Source of the DNA: Nannocystis exedens
Lineage (GTDB): Bacteria; Myxococcota_A; Polyangia; Nannocystales; Nannocystaceae
DNA length: 64,000 nt
Direction of reading: 5' to 3'
Assembly (NCBI RefSeq): GCF_002343915.1
Contig: NZ_NETK01000001.1
Coordinates: 806,001-870,000 of the forward strand
The position numbers and the translations under genes were made by a program. The notes under the pieces were generated by a model that saw only the letters and a list, made by a program, of their open reading frames with translations, was not told the DNA's origin and made no database searches. Numbering within the stretch: the first letter of the stretch is position 1; each line of letters opens with the position of its first letter. Below are positions 1-8,965 of the stretch, one piece after another.

Positions 1-556
1 GCAGGCCGGCCAACCGGGCGTGGGCCCTGCAGATCTGGTCGGCCGATCCGATGTCCTTGAACTCGACGATCGAGATCGCCAGCGAGGTGACGAACACGTG
101 GAAGTAAGCGCGGACGCACCCGTCGCAGCCCTCGCCGCCGTCGCACTCCTCGTGGGGCTGTACGATCAGGTCGCCGCAGAACTCGATCTTGCACGCGCTC
201 GAGCAGCCGTCGCCGTCCACCATGTTGCCGTCGTCGCACTCCTCGTCGGGCGCGGCCACCCCGTCGCCGCAGCTCGCGCCGTCGGTCGACGCCGGGCTCG
301 TCGTGTCGGGCTCGCTCGTCGTCGTCGTCGTCTCGACCGGCCCCGAGGTGCTCGTCGTCGGGCCCGTCGAGGTCGGCTCGCTCGGGCTCGTCGAGCCCGT
401 GCTCGTCGACGTCGCCTGGCCGGGCCCGGCGGTCGTCTCGCTGGTCTCCCCCGTGCCGGGCCCCGCAGTCGTCGACTCGCTCCCGCTCGGCGAGAAGCAC
501 CCGGACGCCAGCAAGAGCACGAGCGAGGCGACGCGCGGACGAACCATCGCCGCCAT
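1..556 (-). CDS. Secreted lipoprotein with Cys-rich repeat, C-terminus cut by window edge
   Basis: The minus-strand frame starts at ATG 556 (alternative ATG 547) and runs off the left edge. It opens with a lipoprotein signal ending in LLASGC. A long Ser/Thr/Gly/Pro linker follows, then a Cys-rich segment reading [16 protein letters not shown] and [10 protein letters not shown]. That segment matches the DUF4215-type repeat common in myxobacterial surface proteins. The last visible part ([13 protein letters not shown], then ADQICRAHA) resembles a domain often carried by Nannocystaceae lipoproteins. A lipid anchor with an extracytoplasmic location is inferred; the function is unknown. A hairpin-repeat array lies upstream. 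Confidence 0.75.
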   Translation of the reverse strand, partial: MAAMVRPRVASLVLLLASGCFSPSGSESTTAGPGTGETSETTAGPGQATSTSTGSTSPSEPTSTGPTTSTSGPVETTTTTSEPDTTSPASTDGASCGDGVAAPDEECDDGNMVDGDGCSSACKIEFCGDLIVQPHEECDGGEGCDGCVRAYFHVFVTSLAISIVEFKDIGSADQICRAHARLAGL

Positions 557-700
557 TGTCGAAGACACCCGGGCGCGGCGTCAAAGCACGAGCAGCGGCG
601 TGGCGCGCTCACGGAGCGGACGCGCCCGCGACGGGCCGCTCGCCGTCCCCACTCGCCGAGGTCCGCGCGCGGCCGCTCGCGCCGGGCCGCAGAGAGCCAG

Positions 701-1192
701 ATGTCCCTCGGGACATCTGACGCACGGCTCCGCCGCACCGGCCGTCGCGCGGGCACCGCCTGACTCTCGGGACACCGGCTCCCCCCGATGCCGCGCCTCC
801 CGCGATCGCCTCCTGTCTCTCGGGACATCCCGCTCCCCGCCCCTCTCCCTGCCGTCTCGCGCGGGCGACGCCTGTCTCTCGGGACATCCTTTTCCGCCGA
901 CTCCACCCCTTGCAAGGGCATCCTGTCTCTCGGGACATCCGTCTCCCCGCCCCGGCTCCGCGTCCCGCCGGCGCCGGCTCCGCGTCGGGGCTCCGCGCCC
1001 CCTGCCGTCCCGCGGGCGAAGCCTGTCTCTCGGGACATCACGCTCCCCGCCCCCACTCCGCACCCCGCCCGTGGACGCCGCCTGTCTCTCGCGACATCTC
1101 TCCGGCCCGGCCCGCTCGTCACACCGCCGGTCTCTCCTGGCTCTCGAGACGACTCACCGGCTGTCCGCGCGCTAGCATGTCCCGAAGGACAG
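701..1192. repeat. Array of TGTC-CTCG-GGACA hairpins, about 50-60 bp apart
   Basis: Eight hairpin-forming 14-16 base motifs of the type TGTCTCTCGGGACA start at 701, 761, 814, 873, 924, 1024, 1083 and 1177. The spacing is about 50-60 bases, with positions near 974 and 1131 decayed. The intervening sequence is itself degenerate repeat, with a recurrent CTCCCCGCCCC stretch and a CGCGGGCGACGCC stretch. The array fills most of the 717-base gap between two divergent genes, and no gene is visible there. This is the only divergent promoter region in the window that carries the element. Confidence 0.85.
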
Positions 1193-1237
1193 CCACCGCC
1201 CCGGGCGCGATCGCCCCGGCGACCCCCTCACGAATGG

Positions 1238-1265
1238 TTGTCGCCGTCGATCGCAGGATGATACC
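1238..1265 (+). promoter_or_regulatory. Possible sigma-70-type promoter for the gene at 1274
   Basis: TTGTCG at 1238-1243, a 16-base gap, then GATACC at 1260-1265. The predicted start site falls just before ATG 1274, so the transcript would be nearly leaderless. The evidence is sequence pattern only. Confidence 0.35.
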
Positions 1266-1273
1266 GTCGAGCG

Positions 1274-1864
1274 ATGGAAGGCAAGAGCAGGCGGGGTCGT
1301 TCGCGGGCGTGGTGGGCCGCCCTATCGCTGTCACTGTGGTTGCAGGGGACGACGGCCCGGGCCGACGTCGTCGAGGAGCCGCCGGCCGACTGCCCGGCGG
1401 GCACCAAGGGCAACACCTGTCACGGCGGGCCGTTCTGCAGCCCGCTCAAGTGCTTTAGCGACGCCGAGTGTACCGACGGCGCGACCTGCCAGGACACCAA
1501 GGGTTGCATCGGCTGGGTCGACTGCGGCGGCGGCGACGGCGGACCCGATCCGACCCCGACGCTCTCTTCGCTGTGCGACGGCGGCGAGGCCTGCGGCGCA
1601 GGCGAGACCTGCGAGGCGATCAAGCTGTGCCTCCCGGTCGTCGAGCCGACCACCGGCGGCGGTTCGGCCGGCGGCCCCACCTCGAGCGGCACGGCCACCA
1701 CCGACGCCGGCACCGCGAGCGGCACCGGCGACGACCCCGGCGGCAGCAAGGGCGGGTGCGGCAGCTGCAGCGCCGACGCGGACCCCGGCGCCACGGCCCT
1801 CGCGCTCCTGGCGATCGCCGCGCTCGTGCCTCGGCGTCGTCGCAACGCGCCGGGCCGGCCATGA
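1274..1864 (+). CDS. Secreted Cys-rich protein with MYXO-CTERM sorting tail
   Basis: This is a 196-residue protein. An N-terminal signal peptide (basic residues, then a hydrophobic AWWAALSLSLWLQG core ending near ARA) is followed by a Cys-rich region with about a dozen cysteines in C-x-x-x-x-C spacings. A Thr/Gly/Ser linker precedes GGCGSCSADADPG, a hydrophobic ATALALLAIAALV segment and RRRR. That tail fits the MYXO-CTERM surface-sorting signal of myxobacteria. The stop overlaps the start of the next gene (ATGA at 1861-1864), so the two are likely translationally coupled. Binding partner and function are unknown. Confidence 0.75.
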   Translation: MEGKSRRGRSRAWWAALSLSLWLQGTTARADVVEEPPADCPAGTKGNTCHGGPFCSPLKCFSDAECTDGATCQDTKGCIGWVDCGGGDGGPDPTPTLSSLCDGGEACGAGETCEAIKLCLPVVEPTTGGGSAGGPTSSGTATTDAGTASGTGDDPGGSKGGCGSCSADADPGATALALLAIAALVPRRRRNAPGRP

Positions 1865-2604
1865 CGATCGCTCGCTCTCGCACGCGCGCGCGACGAGACC
1901 TCCGCCTCGCCGTCGCGGCCGTCGCCCTCGTCGCCTGCGCCCCGCGTGAAGCCCCGCAGGCGCCCGAGCCCACGCCCCCCGCTCCGACGGCCTCCGCCCC
2001 GCCCGCGCCGGGGACCGAGCCCGCACCCGCTCCGCCCGATCCCACCGCCGCGCAACCCCAGCCCGGCCCGATCGAGCCCTCGCCTGCCGCGGACAACCCG
2101 ACCCGCCCCGGCGCGACCAGCCCATCGGTCGGCGACGCCGCGCGGAAGCCGAGCAAGACCTGGCCGTTCGTCGCCTGGGATCGCGCCGAGGCCTTCACCT
2201 TCAACCACGTCCCCTACGGCCCGGGCGTGCCGCTGCGGGTCTACGACGCGACGAACGGCTGGAGCCCCGAGATCGCCGAGCGCAAGCCGATCTCACCCGC
2301 GCAGGCCGGGCGCGCGGTCGAGTGGGTGGTCGCGACCCGCGGCGCGCTCGAGGTCTCGAAGTGCGCCTTCCCGCGCCACGCCGTCGTGCTGTTCGCCGGC
2401 GACACGCCGGTCGGCAGCGTCAACGTCTGCTTCGAGTGCGGCGACATCCTCGTGTGGCCCGAATTCGAGCCGCCCGCCTCCGGCCCGACCGCCGAGCGCC
2501 GCCATCGGCAGCAGATGAAGGCCTACAAGCGCGTCTTCCCCGAGTGGGAGCGGTTCTTCCGCGACGACCTCGGCCTCCCGCTCACCCCGCTCGCGCAGCC
2601 CTGA
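1861..2604 (+). CDS. Lipoprotein with proline-rich linker and conserved C-terminal domain, function unknown
   Basis: This is a 247-residue protein starting at the ATG that overlaps the upstream stop. The signal ends in a lipobox, ALVACA. About 70 residues rich in Pro, Ala and Thr then span the envelope. A compact C-terminal domain of about 140 residues carries FVAWDRAEAFTFNHV, a Cys in SKCAFPRHA and a CFEC pair in VNVCFECGDILVW. The conserved-looking Cys residues and the absence of low complexity suggest a folded domain, possibly metal-binding or disulfide-bonded. I do not recognise the family. The coupled upstream gene is also secreted. Confidence 0.75.
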   Translation: MTIARSRTRARRDLRLAVAAVALVACAPREAPQAPEPTPPAPTASAPPAPGTEPAPAPPDPTAAQPQPGPIEPSPAADNPTRPGATSPSVGDAARKPSKTWPFVAWDRAEAFTFNHVPYGPGVPLRVYDATNGWSPEIAERKPISPAQAGRAVEWVVATRGALEVSKCAFPRHAVVLFAGDTPVGSVNVCFECGDILVWPEFEPPASGPTAERRHRQQMKAYKRVFPEWERFFRDDLGLPLTPLAQP

Positions 2605-2667
2605 TCTGGCCGGTCCCCTGGGGCTCTCGCCTTCGACCCTGCCCTCGCTCGCGGTCGCCGCAACACC

Positions 2668-2916
2668 TGTCCCAAAGGACATCCACTCCTGTCGCGGCGC
2701 CGTCGCGCCCGCCGTCACCTGTCGCCGCGGACAGCTCCCCCAGCGACGGTCGACCCCGCGCGCAGCTCGCTCCTGCCGGTCACATGTCTCGAAAGACATT
2801 CGCTCGTTCACCTGTCCCTGCGGACAGCCGCTCCCGAGCGCCGACCGACGCCGCCTCACCCGTACGAAGACCGCCTCGTCGCGGCGCGCGGGCCGTCTCA
2901 CCTGTCTCCGCGACAT
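2668..2916. repeat. Hairpin-repeat cluster in convergent gap
   Basis: Five hairpins of the TGTCC-N4-GGACA family begin at 2668, 2720, 2784, 2813 and 2903. Each has the two cores 14 bases apart (for example ATGTCTCGAAAGACAT). They fill the 311-base gap between two convergent genes, and the last touches the stop of the WD40 gene. No gene is visible in the gap. Confidence 0.8.
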
Positions 2917-4850
2917 CACGTCTCGGCGGCCGCCGCGAGCGGTTCGTCCTCGATCACGAAGTGATCGACGCGGGACGCCCAGCGCGATCCGTCGGGCGCG
3001 GCCTCCAGCCGCGCCTGCGCCGGCACCCGCACCCGCACCCGCCCGGCCTCGAGGATGTCGGTGAGCCCGTCGCGCCGGCGCGGCGTCGAGGCGTGTCGCG
3101 CGTACGAGAACCCGAGCCAGCCCTCGAGCCGCGCCAGCGCCTCCGGCGTCGCTCGCCACGCGCCCGTCTCCTCCCCGCGCCCCGACCACGAGCGCTGCAG
3201 CGGATCCTCCGCCGCCAGCGGGCGTGACCCGCGGAGCTCGCGGCGCGCCAGGTCCCACACGCGCAGCACCCCGTCTCGCGCCCCGGTCACCGCGCAGCTG
3301 CCGTCGCGCGCCACGCCCACCCCGGTCACCGCCGCCGGATGGCGCAGCGTCGCCTCGCGGGTCCCGGTCGGCACCCGCCACACCGTCACCGCCTCGCCGG
3401 CCGCGACCAGCACGCGCTGGCTGTCGGGCGTGAACACGACGCAATCGCGCTCGATGCTCCCGAGCTCGGCGCGCACGCTCCCGTCGTCGACCGCGCACAG
3501 CCGCATCTCGGTCGGCTCCGCGCCGCGGCGGCGGCCGTGGACGTACCAGCGGGTGTCCGGCGACAGGACGATCTCGTGGGTGTGGCCGTAACGCCGGCCC
3601 GCGTCGACGCGTTGGCGCCTCCCGTCGCGCGCGTCCCAGATCGCCACCCCGCGCATCGGCGCCATCTCGACGAAGCGATCGTCCGCCAGCCGTCGCCCGT
3701 CCTCCGGCGGTCCGCCCTCGAGGCAACCGGGTCCGTCGAGATCGAGCCGCGCGACGAGCCGCCCGTCGCGGCCGTCGCACAGCAGCGTCCCCGTGATCAG
3801 CCGCTGCCCGTCCGGCGAGAACGCGGCGTCGATCCACCCGTCGTGGGTCCCGCGGAGCCGCACCGGTCGTCCGCGGCGCAGCCCCGCGACGTCCCACACC
3901 CGCAGCACGTCCTCGTGGCGGGTCACCAACGTCGACCCGTCGGCTGCCAGCCCCAGCGCGTGCGCTGACAGCGGCGCGCTCGCCAGCGTCGCCCCGGATG
4001 TCCCATCGAGCAGGTGGACCGCCGCGCCGTCGCTCGCCGCCACCAGCGCCCCGGCGCGGTCGCACGCCAGCGCGTGGATCTGTCCGCCGAGCTGCACCCG
4101 CCAGCGGACCTTCGCGCCTGGCAGGTCGATGCGGGCGATCGACCCGTCGTAGTCGGCGCACCACCCGGCCACGATCACGGCTGTGCCATCGGCCAGGCGC
4201 AACGCGCAGTCGAACTTCGAGTCGCCGTCGACGTCGACCTCGACCAGCCACTTCTCGCGCCCGCGCTCGCGCACCCGGGCCCAACCCCACGCCCCGGAGT
4301 CGAACCGGACCTCGAGCTCCGGGCCGCCGTCGCCGAGGCGCTGCGCCGCCAGCTCGGACGGCAGCGCGCGGCCGGTCGCCCGCTCCCACGCGCTCGCCGT
4401 CGCCCCCGCGCACCCCACGACCTGGCCGTCGCGCGAGAAGGCCGGTGCCCCCTGGCCCAGCGCCCCCCGGTACTCCTCGCGCAGCGGCCCCAGCAGCGGG
4501 AACTCCGGCGGCCGCAGCGAGCGCGCCCACGGCCCGCGCCGGCCTCGCGCCGCCCGCCAGCGCTCCGCCCACCCCCGCAGCGGCGCCCCGACGTCGATCC
4601 CCTCGCCGTAGAACGCCGCGGCCTCGGCGCTCGCGTGCCAGTACACGCGGTTGTACAGGCACGGAAACAGCAGCTCCGGCTCGCGCACGATCAGCGCCAG
4701 GTCGAGGCGCAGCGCCGCCAGCACCACCCGCCGCAGCTCGTCTCCCGCGGCCACGCGCGCCGTCCAGTCTGCCACCAGGCGAGCGAGCGAGCCCTCGGCG
4801 GCGGCGCGCTCCAGCACGGCCGGGTCCAACAAGTCAGGCACGTCGGCCAT
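2916..4850 (-). CDS. WD40-repeat protein
   Basis: The protein has about 644 residues. The first ~200 residues are an unassigned helical region. The remainder contains repeated beta-propeller blades, seen as LRVWDVAGL, AAFSPDGQRLITG, VAIWDARDG, VVFTPDSQRVLVAAG, VTVWRV, VARDGSCAVTGARDGVLRVWDL. The role is probably a protein-interaction scaffold; no signal peptide is seen. Two ATGs are possible (4865 and 4850). TATCAT immediately upstream looks like a -10 element overlapping the first, so the second is preferred. The C-terminal ~70 residues after the last blade are not WD40-like. Confidence 0.85.
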   Translation of the reverse strand: MADVPDLLDPAVLERAAAEGSLARLVADWTARVAAGDELRRVVLAALRLDLALIVREPELLFPCLYNRVYWHASAEAAAFYGEGIDVGAPLRGWAERWRAARGRRGPWARSLRPPEFPLLGPLREEYRGALGQGAPAFSRDGQVVGCAGATASAWERATGRALPSELAAQRLGDGGPELEVRFDSGAWGWARVRERGREKWLVEVDVDGDSKFDCALRLADGTAVIVAGWCADYDGSIARIDLPGAKVRWRVQLGGQIHALACDRAGALVAASDGAAVHLLDGTSGATLASAPLSAHALGLAADGSTLVTRHEDVLRVWDVAGLRRGRPVRLRGTHDGWIDAAFSPDGQRLITGTLLCDGRDGRLVARLDLDGPGCLEGGPPEDGRRLADDRFVEMAPMRGVAIWDARDGRRQRVDAGRRYGHTHEIVLSPDTRWYVHGRRRGAEPTEMRLCAVDDGSVRAELGSIERDCVVFTPDSQRVLVAAGEAVTVWRVPTGTREATLRHPAAVTGVGVARDGSCAVTGARDGVLRVWDLARRELRGSRPLAAEDPLQRSWSGRGEETGAWRATPEALARLEGWLGFSYARHASTPRRRDGLTDILEAGRVRVRVPAQARLEAAPDGSRWASRVDHFVIEDEPLAAAAET

Positions 4851-4880
4851 GGTCTCCGAGCGCATGATACCGCGGACCGC

Positions 4881-5193
4881 CGCGACGGCGCATCACCGCC
4901 GCCGAAGCGCCAGCCAGCGCCTCACGCCCTCCCCGTCACCGCCGGTCACCTCGCCACGCCGCGACGGCGCATCACCGCCGCCGAAGCGCCAGCCAGCGCC
5001 TCGCGCCTCCCCGTCACCGCCGGTCACCTCGCCACGCCGCGACGGCGCATCACCGCCGCCGAAGCGCCAGCCAGCGCCTCGCGCCTCCCCGTCACCGCCG
5101 GTCACCTCGCCACGCCGCGACGGCGCATCACCGCCGCCGAAGCGCCAGCCAGCGCCTCGCGCCTCCCCGTCACCGTCGGTCACCTCGCCAAGG
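4881..5193. repeat. Four-copy 78-bp tandem repeat
   Basis: Copies begin at 4881, 4960, 5038 and 5116. The last three are spaced exactly 78 bases; the first differs by one base. Each begins CGCGACGGCGCATCACC. The repeat lies upstream of the WD40 gene in a 500-base gap. Both strands stay open because 78 is divisible by 3, but the resulting peptides look like nothing known, so it is treated as non-coding. Confidence 0.95.
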
Positions 5194-5277
5194 CGACACG
5201 CGACCCCGACCCCCGCGCGGCTCGGGCCGCGCGTCCCCTGTCCGGCGCTCCTCGTGCCGGCCGCGGGCGCATACCTT

Positions 5278-5351
5278 CATGTCCGAAACGACATGCCGTT
5301 TACGACATGTCCCGCAGACCATGCCCTTCAGCGCATGCCCCTTCGAACATG
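5278..5351. repeat. CATG array with exact 14-base period, six cores
   Basis: CATG occurs at 5278, 5292, 5306, 5320, 5334 and 5348, every 14 bases without exception. Flanking bases follow CATG-Y-CC-N-GA. It lies between the dnaJ stop and the 78-bp repeat block. Confidence 0.95.
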
Positions 5352-5375
5352 CCCGACGGCGCTCGCGGCCCGCGC

Positions 5376-6461
5376 CTACTTCAGCCCGCGCTGGGCCGCG
5401 CGCTTCGGCAGCGCCTGCGGCTCGGCCTGCAGCGCGCGCTCGAGCCCCTCGAGCGCGGCCCCGACCGCAGCTGTCCCGGCGGACAGGTTCGCCGTCTCGA
5501 CCACCACCGTCACGAGTTGGTCGCCCGGGCGACCGCCCTCCGACGGCACGCCCTTGCCGCGCAGGCGCAGCTTGGCGCCGGTGGCCACCCCGGGAGGCAG
5601 CTCGAGCAGCGCCGAGCCGGTGAGCGTCGGCACCGGCACCTTGCCGCCGCGGGCCGCCTCGAGCGGGCTGACGAACAGCTCGCAGTGGATGTCCTGGCCC
5701 TCGCGGCGCAGCCACGCGTGCGGGCGCACGCTGACCGTCACGCGCAGGCTGCCGGGCCCGCCGCCGAACTGGCCCGGCTCGCCGTGGTTGGCGATCACCT
5801 TCTCGGCCCCGCCCTCGGTGCCGGGCGGCAGGCGGACCTTGAACGACCGCGGCTCGCGCCTGGCCCCGCGGCCGCGGCACGTCTCGCACGGGTCGAGGTG
5901 GACCATGCCCGTGCCGGCGCAGCGGCCACACGTCGTGTGGCGGGCCAGGAACCCCTCGCCCTTGACCTCGCCGCGGCCGTGGCACAGCGGGCAGCTCGTC
6001 GGCGGGCGTCCCCCCGGCTTCGAGCCGGTGCCGCCGCAGCTCGCGCACGGCCCCAGCGCCTCGAACTGGATCTCGTGCTCCGACCCCAGCGCCGCCTCGG
6101 CCAGGTCGACCGTCAGCGTGTAGCGGACGTCGCGGCCGCGGCGACGCTCGCGGCGCTGGCGGCCGAACACGTCGCCGACCACCGCCGCCAGCAGGTCGCG
6201 CGCGGTCTGCAGCGTCACCGGCTGGTCGAACAGGCCGACCGGCAGGTGGCGCTGCGCGTCGTACCTGGCCCTTTGAACAGGATCGCTCAGCACCGCGTAC
6301 GCCGTGCTGATCGCACGGAAGCGGTCCTCCGCCTCGACGTCGCCGGGGTGGCGGTCGGGGTGGCTGGCCAGCGCCAGCCGACGATAGTTGCGCTTGATCT
6401 CGTCGAGCGTGGCCTCGGGGGCCACGCCGAGCACGGCGTAGTGGTCTTGGTGCTGCGCCAT
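5376..6461 (-). CDS. dnaJ: Chaperone protein DnaJ
   Basis: This is a 361-residue Hsp40 co-chaperone that delivers substrates to DnaK and stimulates its ATPase. The J domain (about 1-70) contains the HPD motif in ASHPDRHPGD. A zinc-binding domain has four CxxCxGxG-type repeats: CASCGGTG, CPLCHGRG, CGRCAGTG, CETCRGRG. The C-terminal substrate-binding domain follows (VRLPPGTEGG, FGGGPGSLRV). No Gly/Phe-rich linker is obvious after the J domain. The start at ATG 6461 lies 5 bases after the dnaK stop, which indicates co-transcription and close coupling. Confidence 0.95.
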   Translation of the reverse strand: MAQHQDHYAVLGVAPEATLDEIKRNYRRLALASHPDRHPGDVEAEDRFRAISTAYAVLSDPVQRARYDAQRHLPVGLFDQPVTLQTARDLLAAVVGDVFGRQRRERRRGRDVRYTLTVDLAEAALGSEHEIQFEALGPCASCGGTGSKPGGRPPTSCPLCHGRGEVKGEGFLARHTTCGRCAGTGMVHLDPCETCRGRGARREPRSFKVRLPPGTEGGAEKVIANHGEPGQFGGGPGSLRVTVSVRPHAWLRREGQDIHCELFVSPLEAARGGKVPVPTLTGSALLELPPGVATGAKLRLRGKGVPSEGGRPGDQLVTVVVETANLSAGTAAVGAALEGLERALQAEPQALPKRAAQRGLK

Positions 6462-6466
6462 GAAGG

Positions 6467-8302
6467 TCAGGAGCTCCCGGTGGATTCGCTGCCGAGCAGC
6501 GCCGCGTAGATCTGCTGCGAGGAGCGCTCGAGGGTCAAGAGGGCCGCCTCGATCGCCGTCGCCGGCGCCGCCGCGGCGAGCAATTCGCGCAACGTCGCCA
6601 CCTCGGCCTGCAGCGCCGCCCGCTGCGGCGGCTGCAGCCCGGGCAGCCCCTCGGCCGCGCGCTCGCACGCGTAGGCCAGCGCCTCCGCGCGATTTCGCAG
6701 CAGCGCCGCGTCCTTGCGGACCGCGTCGGCCTGGCGGGCCGCCGCCGCCTCACGGGCCAGCTGTTCGACCTGCGCGCGGGTCAGCCCGGCCGCCGGCTGC
6801 ACCGTCGTCGCCACCTCCGCGTCGGACCCGAGCTCACGCGCCGACACGTGCAAGATCCCGTCGGCGTCGACCTCGAACTGCACCTTGATCTGCGGCGTCC
6901 CGCGCGGCGCCTCGGCGATCCCCGACAGCCGCAGGCGGGCCAGCGTTTGGTTGTCGGCCGCCATCTCGCGCAGCCCCTGTTGTACGTGCACGTCGACCGC
7001 CGTCTGACCGTCGATCGTCGTCCCGAACACCTCGGAGCGGCGGATCGGCACCGTCGTGTTGCGCGGGATCAGCGGCGTGAACACCCCGCCCTGCGTCTCG
7101 ACGCCGATGTCGAGCGGCACCACGTCGAGCAGCAGCACCTCCTCGACCTCGCCCGCCAGCACCGCGCCCTGGATCGCCGCGCCCACCGCCACCACCTCGT
7201 CGGGGTTCGGCGACGTGTTGGGCGCCCGGCCGAAGAACTCCGCCACCGCCTCGACCACCCGCGGCATGCGCGTCTGGCCGCCGACCAGGATCACCTCGTC
7301 GACGTCGCGCGCGCGCAGCTTCGCGTCGGCCAGCGCGCGGCGGCACGGCGCCAGCGTGCGCTGGATCAGCGGCCGCACCAGGCGCTCGAGCTCGAGCCGC
7401 GACAGGCTCGCCTGCAGGTGCAGCGGCCTGCCGCCCGAAGCGGCCACGAACGGCACGTGGATCTCCGTCGCCAGCGACCACGACAGCTCGTGCTTGGCCT
7501 TCTGCGCCGCGTCCTGCAGCTTGACCTGCGCCGCCCGGTCGCGGCGGAGGTCGACCCCGTGCTCGCGCAAGAAGCCCTCCGCCAGGTGGTCGACCAGCGC
7601 CGCGTCGAAGTCCTCGCCGCCGAGCAGCGTGTCGCCGGCGGTCGCCAGCACCTCGAACACCCCGCTGCGCAGCTCGAGCAGCGACAGGTCGAAGGTCCCG
7701 CCGCCGAGGTCGTAGACCGCGACGATCTTCGGCGGCCTGTCCTTTCGGTCAGCCAGCCCGTAGGCCAGCGCCGCCGCCGTCGGCTCGTTGACGATCCGCT
7801 CGACCCGCAGCCCGGCGATCGTGCCGGCGTCGCGGGTCGCCTGGCGCTGCGCGTCGTCGAAGTAGGCCGGCACCGTGATGACCGCGCGCGTCACCGGCTG
7901 CCCGATCGCCGCCTCGGCCGCGTCGCGCAGCGACGCCAGCACGTGCGCGCCGACCTCGGCCGGCGCGATCGTGCGGCCCGCGACCTCGATCCACGCGTCG
8001 CCGTGCTCGCCGGGCACCAGGTCGTAGGTCAGCCGCGCGCGCAGCCCGGCGACCGCCGCGTAGCTGCGGCCGATCAGGCGCTTGGCCGCGTAGATCGTCG
8101 TCGCCGGGCTGACCGCCGCCTGGCGCCGGGCCAGCGTGCCGACCAGGACCTCCTGGCCGGCGAACGCCACCACGCTGGGGGTGGTGCGGCTGCCCTCGGC
8201 GTTGACCAGCACGCGGACCTCGCCGCCGTCCATCACCGCGGCGCACGAGTTGGTGGTGCCGAGGTCGATGCCGAGGATCGGGCTCGGTCGCGGACCGGCC
8301 AT
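6467..8302 (-). CDS. dnaK: Chaperone protein DnaK (Hsp70)
   Basis: This is a 611-residue ATP-dependent chaperone. The nucleotide-binding domain shows [13 protein letters not shown] near the N-terminus, [28 protein letters not shown] and [11 protein letters not shown]. The linker reads [18 protein letters not shown], and the substrate-binding domain begins after it ([15 protein letters not shown]). It is shorter than E. coli DnaK, with a reduced C-terminal lid and tail. It lies between grpE (6 bases upstream) and dnaJ in one minus-strand unit. Confidence 0.95.
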   Translation of the reverse strand: MAGPRPSPILGIDLGTTNSCAAVMDGGEVRVLVNAEGSRTTPSVVAFAGQEVLVGTLARRQAAVSPATTIYAAKRLIGRSYAAVAGLRARLTYDLVPGEHGDAWIEVAGRTIAPAEVGAHVLASLRDAAEAAIGQPVTRAVITVPAYFDDAQRQATRDAGTIAGLRVERIVNEPTAAALAYGLADRKDRPPKIVAVYDLGGGTFDLSLLELRSGVFEVLATAGDTLLGGEDFDAALVDHLAEGFLREHGVDLRRDRAAQVKLQDAAQKAKHELSWSLATEIHVPFVAASGGRPLHLQASLSRLELERLVRPLIQRTLAPCRRALADAKLRARDVDEVILVGGQTRMPRVVEAVAEFFGRAPNTSPNPDEVVAVGAAIQGAVLAGEVEEVLLLDVVPLDIGVETQGGVFTPLIPRNTTVPIRRSEVFGTTIDGQTAVDVHVQQGLREMAADNQTLARLRLSGIAEAPRGTPQIKVQFEVDADGILHVSARELGSDAEVATTVQPAAGLTRAQVEQLAREAAAARQADAVRKDAALLRNRAEALAYACERAAEGLPGLQPPQRAALQAEVATLRELLAAAAPATAIEAALLTLERSSQQIYAALLGSESTGSS

Positions 8303-8308
8303 CGGCGG

Positions 8309-8878
8309 TTACGACGCCTGGCCCTCGGCCTTGCCGCCGGTCGAGCCGGGGCCGGCGATGACCACGCGAGCCGGGCGGAGCAGGCGGTCGCCCTGGCGGA
8401 AGCCCTTCTCCCACTCGCGCGCGACCACCCCGGGCGGGAAGTCGGGCGTGTCGATCTGCTGCAGCGCCTCGTGGATCGCCGGGTCGAACGGGTGGCCGAC
8501 GCTCGGCACCGGCTCGACGCCGAAGCGGCCGAGGGCGCTCATGAAGTCGTTGACGACCATCTGGATGCCCTTGTGGAGCTGTTCGTTGCCGCGCGCCAGC
8601 TCGAGCGCCCGCCCGAGGTTGTCGACCGTCGGCAGGAACGCGTTCAGCAGGTTCTGCTGGGCCCGGAACACGTTGTCGTCGATCTCGCGGCGGGTCCGCT
8701 TCTTGTAGTTCTCGAGCTCGGCGAGCGCGCGCAGCCACTTGTCCTTGAGCTCGGCCTTCTCGGCCTCGGCCAGCTCGGCCCGCTCCTCCGGAGTGATGAC
8801 CAACTCGGCCTCCACGGCCGCGCCGTTGCCGTTCTCGCCCGCGCCGTCCGCCTTCTCTTCCTGTCGATCCTGGCTCAT
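8309..8878 (-). CDS. grpE: Nucleotide exchange factor GrpE
   Basis: This is a 189-residue protein that releases ADP from DnaK. A charged N-terminal region leads into a long coiled coil (EEKADG to LENYKKRTRREIDDNVFRA). The beta domain follows, with FDPAIHEALQQIDTPDFPPG and FRQGDRLLRPARVVIAG. Length and motifs are standard. It follows hrcA by 87 bases and precedes dnaK by 6. TTAAAG about 9 bases before the ATG could be a -10 element of an internal promoter. No CIRCE inverted repeat was seen in the gap. Confidence 0.93.
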   Translation of the reverse strand: MSQDRQEEKADGAGENGNGAAVEAELVITPEERAELAEAEKAELKDKWLRALAELENYKKRTRREIDDNVFRAQQNLLNAFLPTVDNLGRALELARGNEQLHKGIQMVVNDFMSALGRFGVEPVPSVGHPFDPAIHEALQQIDTPDFPPGVVAREWEKGFRQGDRLLRPARVVIAGPGSTGGKAEGQAS

Positions 8879-8965
8879 GCGGCTCCCGCTTTAAGGCCGG
8901 CGGGCGCGCGAGACAAGCCCGAATCGCGACCTCGTATTCGCGGAGTGCGACCCGCCAGTGAGGGA

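Noticed and set aside
701-1192. CRISPR array
   Set aside because: Repeats are only 14-16 bases, the spacers resemble each other, and no cas gene is present.
4893-5183. A repetitive 96-residue protein in the 78-bp repeat
   Set aside because: It is open only because the repeat length is divisible by 3 and GC is high; several frames are open at once and the peptide matches no known type.
5278-5351. DNA uptake or restriction-site array explanation for CATG
   Set aside because: Uptake sequences are usually longer, exact and not phased. The fixed 14-base period with variable loop bases points to structure or protein binding instead. Not excluded for the wider family.
8879-8965. CIRCE operator before grpE
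   Set aside because: GAGTGC occurs near 8941 but without the partner half-site at the required distance.
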